From contig NZ_FYDL01000007.1 of the NCBI RefSeq assembly GCF_900187505.1, positions 62,001-126,000 on the forward strand: a stretch of DNA of 64,000 nt. The letters are read 5' to 3'. Position 1 is the stretch's first letter, and each line of letters starts with the position of its first letter. This document shows positions 23,300-31,465 of the stretch, one piece after another. The position numbers were made by a program, and so were the translations under genes. A model generated the notes under the pieces. That model made no database searches, was not told the DNA's origin, and saw nothing but the letters and a program-made list of their open reading frames with translations. Origin of the DNA: Pseudomonas sp. Irchel s3h17. GTDB lineage: Bacteria; Pseudomonadota; Gammaproteobacteria; Pseudomonadales; Pseudomonadaceae.

Positions 23300-23302
23300 G
23301 TT

Positions 23303-23695
23303 TCATGGCCCTCCAAAGCAGATCAGGCGGTCGGCGTCCTGCACCGCATCGTGCAACTGGCCGAGTCCGGACAATTCCCACGGCGCACTGACATTGATCG
23401 CGGTGCGCTGGTAACGCTTGGCTTCAGCCTCATCCAGCACCCCGCGCCTCAGGGCGGCGGCAATGCACACCACGCCGTCCAGTTGATGGTCGCTGACGAA
23501 GGCGCGCCATTGCGCGGCGATGTCCTGCTCGTCCTGGGGCGTGACGACGTTGCTCGAGGCGTTGTAGACGCCGTCCTGATAAAAAAACAGTCGCACGATC
23601 TCGTGCCCGCCGGCCAGTGCTGCCTGGGCAAACAGCAGGGCGCGGCGCGAGGAGGGCGCGTGTGCGGCGGAAAACAGCGCGATGGCGAACTTCAT
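23303..23695 (-). CDS. tusD: Sulfurtransferase complex subunit TusD
   Basis: Sulfur-accepting subunit of TusBCD (DsrE fold), taking persulfide from TusA. The product (130 aa from MKFAIALFSAAHAP) has FFYQDGVYNASSNV and the active cysteine in DGVVCIAAALRRGV. An in-frame ATG ten codons earlier is possible, but the chosen start is the one conserved in the family. It is the first gene of the tusDCBE-ybiB run. Confidence 0.93.
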   Translation of the reverse strand: MKFAIALFSAAHAPSSRRALLFAQAALAGGHEIVRLFFYQDGVYNASSNVVTPQDEQDIAAQWRAFVSDHQLDGVVCIAAALRRGVLDEAEAKRYQRTAINVSAPWELSGLGQLHDAVQDADRLICFGGP

Positions 23696-23760
23696 GGCGA
23701 ACTCTGACGACAAATCTGTGGCCATGATAATGCTTTATCGGCGGGGCGGCGAAGGGCGAT

Positions 23761-24465
23761 TCAGCGCGGCATGTAGCCCAGCTGCCAGCGGCGCGGAATC
23801 TTCAGCGCAACGATCCCCAGCACCGCCGCCAGCAGGCCGCTGGCGTACAGCGCGTGCAGGCCGAAAAGGTGCTCCAGTATTGCGCCCAGCACGGCACCGG
23901 CAAACATGCCGGTCCAGGGGATCAGTTGCACTCGCCAACCGTCGCGCCGCTCGCCGAGCAGCCAGCGCCCCAGGCCGCGACCGAAGCGTGACAGGGCGCC
24001 GGTGACGTAGGTCAGGCCGATGGGCAGGCCATTGACCTGTTCGACTGCCGCATTGAGCATGCCCATGGCAATGATCGCGGCCAGCAGCGCCGGGAGTCGC
24101 GCCTCGAATGGCCATGCCGCGGCTGCGCACAACAACGAGGCGATGCTCAGCATCAGCGGCAGGGCGTGTCGTCGGCCGATACGGGTGATGATCACGCCCA
24201 GCGCATTGCCGACGACGAACATGGCAACCAGTACCAGCAGGCGCAGGGTCATGCTCCAGTCACCGTCACTGATCGCCACCGCGAGGCGCGTGGTATTGCC
24301 GCTCATGAACGACACAAAGTCGCCGGTGGCCATGAAGCCTATGGCATCGGTCATGCCTGCCAGCACGGACAGGCTGGCCACCAGGCAGAGTCCGACCCGG
24401 CCACGCCATTTCTGCGTGTGCAAAAGGCGGCTTGTCGGGGTGCGATGGGGGGAGGATGGCAGCAT
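23761..24465 (-). CDS. DUF1275 (YoaK) family membrane protein
   Basis: 234-aa integral membrane protein with about six hydrophobic segments. The conserved opening SVLAGMTDAIGFMATGDFVSFMSGNTTRLAVA is the DUF1275 signature, followed by NGLPIGLTYVTGALSRFGRGLG. Function of the family is not established. It follows a small gene (24469-24798) on the same strand by 3 nt, so the two are probably cotranscribed. Confidence 0.88.
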   Translation of the reverse strand: MLPSSPHRTPTSRLLHTQKWRGRVGLCLVASLSVLAGMTDAIGFMATGDFVSFMSGNTTRLAVAISDGDWSMTLRLLVLVAMFVVGNALGVIITRIGRRHALPLMLSIASLLCAAAAWPFEARLPALLAAIIAMGMLNAAVEQVNGLPIGLTYVTGALSRFGRGLGRWLLGERRDGWRVQLIPWTGMFAGAVLGAILEHLFGLHALYASGLLAAVLGIVALKIPRRWQLGYMPR

Positions 24466-24468
24466 CGA

Positions 24469-24798
24469 TCAGGGCTCGAGACCATGCAGTTCGCAGTACT
24501 CCAGCCAGTCCATGCCGGCCATCTGCGCCACTTCCTTGTGCACCTCCCGCCGTTGGGCGGCGAAGTCTTGCGGTGTGGCGGCGGTCAATTGCAGTGTCAG
24601 CTCCCAGGCAAACAGGCCCTGTTGCTCGGCTTCGGCCTCGAACGCTTCGTGCAGTCGTTCATTGCGGTACTCGGCCATGGTCTCGCCTTTGGCCTGGGCG
24701 GCCAGAGGGTTGAGGTTGTCGAGGGTCTCGCGCAGTGCCGGACGTGCATTGAGAAACCGTTGCAGGGCGAGTTCGTGTTGCGATTCGATCGGAGCCAT
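24469..24798 (-). CDS. Conserved small hypothetical protein
   Basis: 109-aa, predominantly helical, acidic cytosolic protein (MAPIESQHELALQRFL, later REVHKEVAQMAGMDWLEYCE). I recall similar proteins in Pseudomonas under a DUF number (DUF6388), but that assignment is from memory and not certain. No catalytic motif or membrane segment is visible. It is coupled to the DUF1275 gene. Confidence 0.75.
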   Translation of the reverse strand: MAPIESQHELALQRFLNARPALRETLDNLNPLAAQAKGETMAEYRNERLHEAFEAEAEQQGLFAWELTLQLTAATPQDFAAQRREVHKEVAQMAGMDWLEYCELHGLEP

Positions 24799-24857
24799 GG
24801 ATCATCCTGGTCAAAACGAAAGTATGAGCGGTTGGCTGGCGTTTACCTTGACGCGCG

Positions 24858-25106
24858 TCAGGAGGTTTTCTTCTTGTTGGCCTTGGCCTCTGCCGCCAGG
24901 CATTCCAGCGCAAACTGCTCGGTGTAGGTCATCTGGATCGGTGTGGTTTCGCCTTTGACGGTGCGTTCGCCGTCGAGGATGTAGCGAATGCGTTTATCGG
25001 TCACGCCAATGCGCTTGGCAATCCAGGAAGGGGTCTGGCCGATCTGGCTGATCAGTTTGTCAGCATAGTCGGTGGACGGTTTGTAGAGCTCGGCATTGGG
25101 GGTCAT
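24858..25106 (-). CDS. Small helix-turn-helix-like protein
   Basis: 82-aa product from MTPNAELYKP. The middle (KLISQIGQTPSWIAKRIGVT, then DKRIRYILDGER) reads like a Cro/XRE-type helix-turn-helix with the second helix AKRIGVTDKRIRYIL. The C-terminus is Lys-rich (EAKANKKKTS). The upstream in-frame extension looks untranslated. Monocistronic between 24469-24798 and a lipoprotein gene on the other strand. Likely a DNA-binding protein; target unknown. Confidence 0.7.
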   Translation of the reverse strand: MTPNAELYKPSTDYADKLISQIGQTPSWIAKRIGVTDKRIRYILDGERTVKGETTPIQMTYTEQFALECLAAEAKANKKKTS

Positions 25107-25275
25107 TGGCTTTCCAGAGCAGGGTAGGCGGCGCGAGGCACCGATTATGGCGCGATAGCGTGCGCGCATTAGTGCGGCCTGTCGCGTCCTATCTGCAGTA
25201 AAGCAGAGCGGCGTCGTTTCGGGTCAATGACAGGCGGTGATACAGTCTGCGTTTTTCGAGTCTTGAGGAAGCACA

Positions 25276-25614
25276 ATGCGGATTTTGATGGTGGCGCTGG
25301 CCGGTGTGATGCTGGCCGGTTGCGCGGGATCGACCATGAAGGATGCTCGCTCCCAGAGCCCCTACAAGACGCTGGCCTCGAACAAGGCTGATCTGGTGGT
25401 GGCCCAGTGCGTGCAGTTCGCCTGGCAGGATGAGGCGGTGTTCGGCGTGGATGCCAGCGGTTACCTGCAACCCGGCGAAACCGGCGGCTTCACGGTCTAC
25501 ACCCGTTCGGCCGAGTCCTTCATCGATGTGCAAGGCGGCACGTTGAAGTACTACGCCCTTGAAGACAACTGGGTGGCCAAGCGCCGACTCGCGGCGATGG
25601 CCACCTGTTTGTGA
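25276..25614 (+). CDS. Small lipoprotein
   Basis: 112-aa exported lipoprotein. The signal MRILMVALAGVMLAGC has a clear LAGC lipobox, so Cys16 is the lipidated residue. The mature part is short, with two further cysteines (AQCVQF and the penultimate Cys), which may form a disulfide. No family was recognised. Seen widely in Pseudomonas to my knowledge; function unknown. Confidence 0.8.
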   Translation: MRILMVALAGVMLAGCAGSTMKDARSQSPYKTLASNKADLVVAQCVQFAWQDEAVFGVDASGYLQPGETGGFTVYTRSAESFIDVQGGTLKYYALEDNWVAKRRLAAMATCL

Positions 25615-25642
25615 CGCGTCGAGGGGCCGGGCGTCTTGCCCC

Positions 25643-26071
25643 TCACCCATCCAGGCGTTTCTGAAAGAAGAAGCGTTTGCTGCCCCTCGGGTAGTCGGCT
25701 ATTTGCCCAACCTCGCTGAACCCCATCTTCCTGTAGAACCCCGGCGCCTGGAATTCGAAGGTGTCGAGGTACATTCCGATGCATCGGAGTTCCCGTGCCT
25801 GCTCTTCGGCCATTTGCATCAACCTGGCCCCCAAGCCCTGGCCACGCGCCTGCTCGGGCACGGACAGTAGATCGATAAACATCCACTGGTAAAACAGACG
25901 GGCATAGAGCCCGCCGAGCACTTCATTGCTCTGCTCATCCCGAACCAGAAAGGCAATTTCCTGATAGTGGCCTTCGCCGGCGTTGGCGATGTTATAGGCG
26001 CGCAGCGGGTTGAGAATGGCCTGGCGTTCTTCGGGCGTGGGCTCCAACGATAATTCAATGCGCAATGTCAT
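25643..26071 (-). CDS. GNAT-family N-acetyltransferase
   Basis: 142-aa single-domain GNAT. Core strand-helix with the acetyl-CoA pyrophosphate loop at EQARGQGLGARLMQMAEEQA (Q/RxxGxG/A), preceded by WMFIDLLSVPE and followed by APGFYRKMGFSEVG. Substrate unknown. Convergent with the lipoprotein gene and otherwise isolated. Confidence 0.88.
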   Translation of the reverse strand: MTLRIELSLEPTPEERQAILNPLRAYNIANAGEGHYQEIAFLVRDEQSNEVLGGLYARLFYQWMFIDLLSVPEQARGQGLGARLMQMAEEQARELRCIGMYLDTFEFQAPGFYRKMGFSEVGQIADYPRGSKRFFFQKRLDG

Positions 26072-26372
26072 TGGCGACGTCCTGGTGTCGGTGGGGGGGA
26101 GTGGGGCAGATTACCTTGTGAACCTCGCGGTGATGAAGGCAATTTTTGCAGCACCAGGCCTGGCGCTTTTCCAGGGGCAAAAAAAGACCCGCCGGGAGGG
26201 GTGGGCCAAATGTTCCTTGAATGAGACGCGTATGACTATAAGCGCAGGGCCCAGGAGGCACAGTGAAAGATCTTTCATGCGGCCGTGGCGGGCGGTTCGA
26301 CCAATGGCGCTCGCTTCGGGCGGATCCGGGTGTAAGTTGACGTCGGGCTGATCGACTTCAATGGAGGTGGCT
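26072..26372. other. Gap without a recognisable gene
   Basis: About 300 bp with no convincing coding sequence on either strand. The last 20 nt carry the ribosome site of the following small gene. Confidence 0.5.
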
Positions 26373-26564
26373 ATGAGTGATTCGATGCTGAGCAAAATGC
26401 ACATGAACGGCTATGAGCTGGTGAGCATCAAGGGCGGCCCCTGGCGGGTCTGCACCCAGCGTGACCGGTTAGGTTCTTTCAGTTCTCGCGAGGAGGCCCT
26501 GGCATTCGCCGCATCATTACCGGCTTATAAGCCCCGTGCCTCGCGGGCGACCAATACCCAGTGA
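26373..26564 (+). CDS. Small hypothetical protein
   Basis: 63-aa basic protein (from MSDSMLSKMHMNGYEL) whose core YELVSIKGGPWRVCTQRD, then LGSFSSREEALAFAASLP, looks like a compact beta-beta-beta-alpha unit of the kind seen in DUF2188-like proteins; the assignment is tentative. GGAGG lies 5 nt before the ATG. A terminator-like hairpin follows at 26576. Confidence 0.7.
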   Translation: MSDSMLSKMHMNGYELVSIKGGPWRVCTQRDRLGSFSSREEALAFAASLPAYKPRASRATNTQ

Positions 26565-26575
26565 GGTGAACCCGG

Positions 26576-26599
26576 GAGCCCGCGCAGGGCGGGCTCTTT
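26576..26599 (+). terminator. Probable terminator after the 63-aa gene
   Basis: Inverted repeat GAGCCCGC, short loop, GCGGGCTC followed by TTT. The T run is short, so efficiency is uncertain. Confidence 0.55.
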
Positions 26600-26614
26600 G
26601 GGTCAAGGCCCAGG

Positions 26615-26821
26615 TCAAGGATTGGCGCTTTGCGGCGGTACGGTCTTGCGTCGATCCGCGCCGTTGGGATTGCCGGTATTGAGCAGTCTTCGCTCCACCA
26701 GCACATTTTCAAGGGCCAGGCGGTCGGCCGGGGCCAGTTGGTGAGCTCTCTCCTTGAGTTCGAGCAGGATCGGGCTGGACCACATTCGATAGGTCCGCTC
26801 GGCAGATTGATTCGGGTTCAT
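26615..26821 (-). CDS. Small hypothetical protein
   Basis: 68-aa product (MNPNQSAERTYRMWSSPILL), with a helical centre LKERAHQLAPADRLALENVLVE and a polar tail. No motif identified. It sits alone between two other small genes. Plausible because codon use matches the neighbourhood, but unproven. Confidence 0.5.
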   Translation of the reverse strand: MNPNQSAERTYRMWSSPILLELKERAHQLAPADRLALENVLVERRLLNTGNPNGADRRKTVPPQSANP

Positions 26822-26943
26822 CTTCGTCTCCCAGACTAGATGTGCTTGGATATGGCAGGGTCCTTGTGCACCGCAAAAATCCTAGTCGACAAAGCCCTGT
26901 ATCGCCAGCCGCCGGCCATGCACTTTGTCGGGAAACCGTGCCT

Positions 26944-27657
26944 TCAACCGTTGCCCTTGCGATCCCCGCGCAACACTTTGCCGATGGGGGTGAGCAGGTC
27001 CGGTTGCTGGTTCCTGACGTTGCCGATGGCATTGTCGACCTTGAACCATTCAAAGGCTTCGGCGGGCTCCCCCTGGTGCAGCAGCATCTGGTGGGCGAGC
27101 TCCTTGGGCATGGCCAGGTTGAGCCATTCGCGAGCCAGTTCGGGGGATAGGGTCACAGGACGCCTGTCATGCAGATCGATCATGCCCCCGACGCTGTCGG
27201 CGGTGATGATCACGAAACCGTCATCGGTTTTCGGGTCCCTGCCTCCGGCCGGGTACTGGCCGATAGCGGCGCACAGAATCGGTGCCCGGTCGCGGCGGCG
27301 AACCAGGTAGGGTTGTTTGCTTGGGCCGCCTTCGTAGACCCATTCGAACCAGTTGTCGATGGGGGCAATGGCGCGGTGCGGCCAGATCTCCCGGAAGAAC
27401 GGACCATGGGCGACTTTCTCGACCCTGGCGTTGACCGGGATGGAATGCTCCCTGGACCAGTGCGGTTGCCAGCCCCAGCGCACCCGATCGGCGTGCAAGG
27501 TCTCACCTTCCAGGTGCAGCAGCGCAACCTGAGTCGTGGGGGCGACGTTGTAGTGCGCCAGAGCCTCGTCACCCGCGGTGTTGACCAAGGCATTGGGCAT
27601 GCTCAGCGTCGCGACGAAGTCGTGAATACCCCGGTACTGTGAAAGTCTTCCGCACAT
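26944..27657 (-). CDS. yedK: SOS response-associated peptidase fold protein (YedK/HMCES)
   Basis: Forms a stable thiazolidine crosslink between its Cys2 and abasic sites in single-stranded DNA, shielding them during replication. The 237-aa product opens MCGRLSQY, leaving Cys2 at the N-terminus after Met removal. Other family marks are YNVAPTT, VNARVEKV, PIDNWFEW with the conserved Glu, and DLHDRRPVTLS with the conserved His. Length is normal. Start choice is forced by the required Cys2. Confidence 0.93.
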   Translation of the reverse strand: MCGRLSQYRGIHDFVATLSMPNALVNTAGDEALAHYNVAPTTQVALLHLEGETLHADRVRWGWQPHWSREHSIPVNARVEKVAHGPFFREIWPHRAIAPIDNWFEWVYEGGPSKQPYLVRRRDRAPILCAAIGQYPAGGRDPKTDDGFVIITADSVGGMIDLHDRRPVTLSPELAREWLNLAMPKELAHQMLLHQGEPAEAFEWFKVDNAIGNVRNQQPDLLTPIGKVLRGDRKGNG

Positions 27658-27727
27658 GGGAAAGCCCTCCGTTCCAGTTTTCAGCTTAGCCCAGTGGGGC
27701 CGCGAAAATGTAACGGCATGCTCGCTC

Positions 27728-28600
27728 TCAGCTCAAATCCAGGACGCCCTCAAGGAAAATGCGCCGACGCTCCTTGCGCCCGATTTTCGTGTGCTTGCTG
27801 GCTTGGTAAAACCGCTTGAAGCTTTCCAGATCGACGTTTTCGTATTGGCCGAGTGCTTCTTCGACCCATTCATCGTATTGGGCTTCGGTGACAAAGCGGT
27901 AAATCTCACGGTGATAGAAAAAGCCGAACTGGAACCCCAGTGTCTCGCTGCGGTAGTGGGGTTTGCGGTGAAAGCAGTTCTCCAGGTCGATGCCCTTGGC
28001 GGGCAGGTCCCCGCTTTCACACAGCATGAGATTGGCAGCCCAGAAGTCCATGTGAGTGATGTGGCTCTCATTCAGGGAGCGCAACAGGACGAAGGACTTC
28101 TTGATCAGGCGTTCTATCTGTGCCGGATTGCGTTCAAGCCATTGGAGGCCATCGGTGTGGCCTTCGAGCATATGGGTAATGATGAAAAACTCTTCAATCA
28201 GCCCCAGGCGCGATTTCTTGTAGCCGTAGCCGATCAGTGGGGCGACATCCGCGCCGCGATCATTGGCTTCGACCGTGTTCAGGAATTCTTCGACAGGCCA
28301 GTCAAAGTCACCGCTGCGCTTGGGCTTGCCCAGCGTCACTCGAATCCTGGACTTGATGTTATCCAGCGCTTGCGCTTTGGCAAACACAGAGGCCCCGGCA
28401 CTGCTGACCGCAGCGCTCAGCCTTTTGACTTTCGAGTGGCGTCGATGATTGATCAGCTCGAACAGTGCCTGGGACAGGCTGGTGGAGGGGGTGTGGTCGA
28501 GGTGTATGGTTGAGCGCAGATCCTTGATGGTGCATGGGAATTTGCGGTCAATCTGATGCTTGCTGATGGCCACTGCCACATCCGTAATGTCATATTGCAA
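27728..28600 (-). CDS. Kinase-fold protein (WaaP/InaA or aminoglycoside-kinase-like)
   Basis: 290-aa protein with a protein-kinase-like C-lobe: the catalytic loop HMDFWAANLML (HxDxxxxN pattern) and, 14 residues later, GIDLENC in the position of the metal-binding D-F-G/D-F-E. The N-lobe is short and its nucleotide lysine is not obvious. LPS core kinases and InaA-like proteins of Pseudomonas have this look, but the protein is not close to any one family I can name. It starts just before a long spacer toward an outer-membrane barrel gene on the same strand. Confidence 0.68.
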   Translation of the reverse strand: MQYDITDVAVAISKHQIDRKFPCTIKDLRSTIHLDHTPSTSLSQALFELINHRRHSKVKRLSAAVSSAGASVFAKAQALDNIKSRIRVTLGKPKRSGDFDWPVEEFLNTVEANDRGADVAPLIGYGYKKSRLGLIEEFFIITHMLEGHTDGLQWLERNPAQIERLIKKSFVLLRSLNESHITHMDFWAANLMLCESGDLPAKGIDLENCFHRKPHYRSETLGFQFGFFYHREIYRFVTEAQYDEWVEEALGQYENVDLESFKRFYQASKHTKIGRKERRRIFLEGVLDLS

Positions 28601-28752
28601 TCAGTGAAATTTAACACAATTTCACATTTGTCTTACAGTTTCCCAATGGGGCGACGGGGCGACTGGACACCGATAGGAGGTGCGGAAACGCCTTTGGTTC
28701 CGAGGGCAGCCTCGAGAACGCAAACGGCCTGATAAGCGGGCTATTGACTCCT

Positions 28753-28785
28753 TAGCCCCTTTGTCGGGGCTAATGAGCGATTCTT
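28753..28785 (-). terminator. Hairpin downstream of the outer-membrane barrel gene
   Basis: TAGCCCC, 6-nt loop, GGGGCTA inverted repeat between the barrel gene and the kinase-like gene. On the plus strand a T-rich stretch (TTCTTTTTG) follows, so orientation is unclear. Confidence 0.4.
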
Positions 28786-28838
28786 TTTGTCGTTTCGGTC
28801 AGGTAAGGGCTTCAGCCATTGAAGGCTTGAAGGCACCA

Positions 28839-29585
28839 TCAAAACGCGAGACCGATTTTGACGCCGTACTCATCCCGGGTCTGCTGGTCATAATCGGTCT
28901 CCTCGAATTGACCATCCAGCTCATATTTGAAGCGGTTGTAGTAGAGGGAGGCTACAAGCGGGTACGCCCCTTGCTGATTGAACAGATAGCTCAGTTCGAC
29001 AAAAGGATTGGTCGTGTCATTCAGGTCGGAAGTCTCGTTGTTGACGTCATGGATTTCGAGCTCTGATTCACCATTCATGATCTTTCGAACGCCCACCTCA
29101 AGGCGCAGGGTTGTCTGGCTGAACTGATGGTTGTAGCCAGCAGCCGCTTTAAGAAACGGTGTGCGGCTGGTGAGATCGATGTCGTACTTGTTATAGCCCG
29201 GATCGAAGCGATTCCACTTGTATCCTCCGCCCAGGAGAACATCGATAAAATTGCGTTCATCCAGCGCAACCCTCCAGCCGAAGTCCAGGTCGAACTGGCC
29301 ATCCTTCACTCTCTGACCATCCTTTTCAGAGTACTGCCCGCTGATTTCGCCATGATAAACAAGACCGGTCCGAGCAGTCATTTTGTTGCCATAGTTGAGA
29401 AACAATCCTCCTTCCGGCATTCGATCGATGTCAGTGTTTGCAGGGCCTTTGAATTCGAGCTCGCTGTAGCTTCCCAGAACGCCGAATACAAGGAGAGGGT
29501 CGGTTGGAGGTGCGGCACTTGAGAGTGTCGGTGTGGTTCCCGCGAGGAAGGTCGTGACAACAGCAGCAAAATTGGTCCTATTCAT
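28839..29585 (-). CDS. Outer-membrane beta-barrel protein
   Basis: 248-aa exported protein with a signal peptide (MNRTNFAAVVTTFLAGTTPT, cleavage near SSAAPP) and alternating hydrophobic/polar strands through to a C-terminal aromatic (YGVKIGLAF), the outer-membrane assembly signature. Repeated patterns such as FLNYGNKMTARTGLVYHGEI and FVELSYLFNQ fit an 8-stranded OmpW/OmpX-like or autotransporter-like barrel. Specific function unknown. Confidence 0.75.
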   Translation of the reverse strand: MNRTNFAAVVTTFLAGTTPTLSSAAPPTDPLLVFGVLGSYSELEFKGPANTDIDRMPEGGLFLNYGNKMTARTGLVYHGEISGQYSEKDGQRVKDGQFDLDFGWRVALDERNFIDVLLGGGYKWNRFDPGYNKYDIDLTSRTPFLKAAAGYNHQFSQTTLRLEVGVRKIMNGESELEIHDVNNETSDLNDTTNPFVELSYLFNQQGAYPLVASLYYNRFKYELDGQFEETDYDQQTRDEYGVKIGLAF

Positions 29586-29924
29586 CAGAACTCCATGAGC
29601 GTGCCGCCGGTCCGTCGTGGACCGATCAAATACAACGATAGTCGGTTTTTTTCAAGAGCTGGATCGCTTGTCGAGAAGGGCCGGCCAGGAGGGTGGCTTT
29701 TGGCCCTTGTTGGCTCGTTCTTGTCAGGTTTGATTCGAGGATTGGGGCGGTTGGCAGGAAGTCAAAGAAGGGGGGGGCGAAAGACGCGCTGGGGCCTGCC
29801 GGATTTTCGAGCGGGGGTGTGAAAATAGCCGAAAAGATACGCAAGCGATCAGTGGGGCTGGTAAGGAAGTACAAACCCCAGAAACGAAAAAGCCCTGAAT
29901 GATCAGGGCTCTAACGTACAAATA
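29586..29924. other. Spacer left of the island junction
   Basis: No credible gene. At 29888-29912 lies an imperfect copy of the tRNA-Ser terminator hairpin (AGCCCTGA...TCAGGGCT), which precedes the displaced tRNA 3' part. This shows that the original sequence downstream of tRNA-Ser now sits here. Confidence 0.7.
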
Positions 29925-29980
29925 TGGCGGAGGCGATGGGATTCGAACTCATGGACCTGTTACAGTCGACGGTTTTCAAG
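29925..29980 (-). repeat. attL: Left attachment site: displaced 3' part of tRNA-Ser
   Basis: 56 bp identical to 40428-40483, covering the tRNA-Ser from the anticodon loop to the CCA end on the minus strand. Beyond 29980 the sequence diverges, so no functional tRNA is encoded here. Together the two copies frame a 10.5-kb island. Confidence 0.93.
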
Positions 29981-30119
29981 TCCGAAGATTAAACGTTATA
30001 TTTCAATAGGTTAGATTGAGTTCGTTTCCGCAAGTAAGTGTTTTTCGCTGCTCTGCAGGCCGCTAAAATCAAGGGGCGACACTTTACTTGCGGAAACGAA
30101 TTTGGCCTATTTTGCGGGA

Positions 30120-30926
30120 TTATCGGGTGGGCTTTACTATCTCTCCCACACGCCGATAAACCGTTTCGGTGATGCGCTTGTCGGTATGTCCGAGTAGGCG
30201 GCTGGCATGTCCCAGATCGTCGATTTCGCTCGCCGCCTTTGGCCGGATGTCCCTGAACTGGAATTGCCGGATGCTCGCTGCAAGTGCTGGGTCTTCGCCT
30301 TCCAGTGCTTTAACAAATGCAACATTGCGTGCGTCGTCGAATCTCAGACGAAGCATCGCCGCAGTTACCCGTCGACCATCTTCGGTGACAATCAGGTACG
30401 GATTCCGGACGGCGCGCGCTTTTCGTTGCTCGAGCAATCTTTGAATCAGTTCACCTAAGCCGTTGATTATTTCCCCAGCGTCGAGGCGGATGCGCAACTT
30501 CTTCGAAGTCTTTCCCTGGGCAACTTGCAGGAAACCGTCGATTACATCCGTGGCGCGCATAGACAGAACGTCAGCAGGGCGCTGAGCAGTGAAATAGGCT
30601 AAGTCCATGGCATCCTTCAATTCAGAAGACGCCGCCCCGTAAACTGCGTTCCAGATGCCCGTGTCGGCGTAAAAATCGCGAGGGGTTTCCTTGTTCTTGC
30701 GTACTCCAGAGGCGGGGTTCTCTTTATCGGTGACCTGATTCAAAGGGCTAATTGGACTCAGCGGGCTGAGAGGATTCAGTGGGTTGAGCAGAGCTGCCGG
30801 CGGATCGCTTCTCGACGGCTGGGATGAAGACACGGCGAAGCTGCTGGTCGACCGGGTGGCTGCTGTTGGTGCCGCAGGTTTTAAAGCGGGCTTGCGTCGA
30901 AAGGGTTTTTTAAGAAAGTCGAGCAT
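30120..30926 (-). CDS. Tyrosine recombinase with atypical N-terminus (island integrase)
   Basis: 268 aa. The C-terminal two thirds is a tyrosine recombinase catalytic domain: Arg I in FTAQRPADVLSMR, the beta-hairpin lysine region GKTSKKLRIRL, box II FRDIRPKAASEID with Arg in place of the common His, and LLGHTDKRITETVYRR with the His and the nucleophilic Tyr. The usual arm- and core-binding domains are missing; in their place are a basic opening (MLDFLKKPFRRKPALKP) and a Pro/Leu/Asn/Ser low-complexity linker (NPLNPLSPLSPISPLN). It lies beside the left attachment site, as an integrase should. It may be inactive or rely on another protein for DNA binding. Confidence 0.8.
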   Translation of the reverse strand: MLDFLKKPFRRKPALKPAAPTAATRSTSSFAVSSSQPSRSDPPAALLNPLNPLSPLSPISPLNQVTDKENPASGVRKNKETPRDFYADTGIWNAVYGAASSELKDAMDLAYFTAQRPADVLSMRATDVIDGFLQVAQGKTSKKLRIRLDAGEIINGLGELIQRLLEQRKARAVRNPYLIVTEDGRRVTAAMLRLRFDDARNVAFVKALEGEDPALAASIRQFQFRDIRPKAASEIDDLGHASRLLGHTDKRITETVYRRVGEIVKPTR

Positions 30927-30977
30927 GTAGAATTCCTCGCCCGCCGTTCACCGGCAGGCTGGTAGGTAGGAGAGGGG

Positions 30978-31217
30978 TTAGGGCATTGCGGCGGGTGGCG
31001 GTGGCGACTCTTGCCACTCGATGACGTCAGCGCCGAAGTCCTTGCTGGTGAAGTCGATAGCGCCGAATTCCCAGTGATAGGTGAAAGGCTGTGAGCGTCG
31101 CTCGCACCTGGTCAGGATCGTTCCGCAAGAAAGCCGCAGATCTATCATCGGACTGCCCGGGTCTTCTTCAGGATCGGCGTCGTGCCAGTTACCCTTGAGC
31201 AGGTAGATGACTTTGAA
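30978..31217 (-). pseudogene. Small phage-type reading frame lacking a start codon
   Basis: An 80-codon open stretch (translating FKVIYLLKGNWHDADPEED, later YHWEFGAIDFTSKDFGADV) ends at a TAA. No ATG, GTG or TTG stands at its natural beginning just after the stop of the upstream 78-aa gene; a GTA is found where a start would fit. The only in-frame ATG would remove a third. It looks like a small phage gene that lost its start, or one using a rare start. Confidence 0.4.
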
Positions 31218-31228
31218 GGGGGAGGGAG

Positions 31229-31465
31229 TTACTGCTGTTCGAGCTTGCCGGTGATCCGTTCGCGCCAGGTCAGGCGCCGGGGCAGGTGCTCGATGTCGTC
31301 TATCTCGACCAGTGTGTAGTCGCCGCGATTGAAGGCGCCTGCGGTATCCCGCAGATACTTGGCGGCCTGCTCGTCGGCGCGCTGGCGGTCGCCGTCGTAC
31401 TCTTGAACGGTAAAGCCTTTGCTATCGACGAACCAGTAGTGGAAAACCGCGATGAAGCGGCTCAT
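31229..31465 (-). CDS. Hypothetical phage-associated protein
   Basis: 78-aa mixed alpha/beta protein (MSRFIAVFHYWFVDSKGFTV; C-terminal LTWRERITGKLEQQ). Not a family I can name. Its start overlaps the stop of the 198-aa gene upstream by 4 nt, so both belong to one phage-like operon on the minus strand. Confidence 0.62.
   Translation of the reverse strand: MSRFIAVFHYWFVDSKGFTVQEYDGDRQRADEQAAKYLRDTAGAFNRGDYTLVEIDDIEHLPRRLTWRERITGKLEQQ

Noticed and set aside
29595-29902. Open frames on both strands left of the island.
   Set aside because: Arg/Gly/Pro-rich, without motif, and lying over a decayed terminator; judged non-coding.
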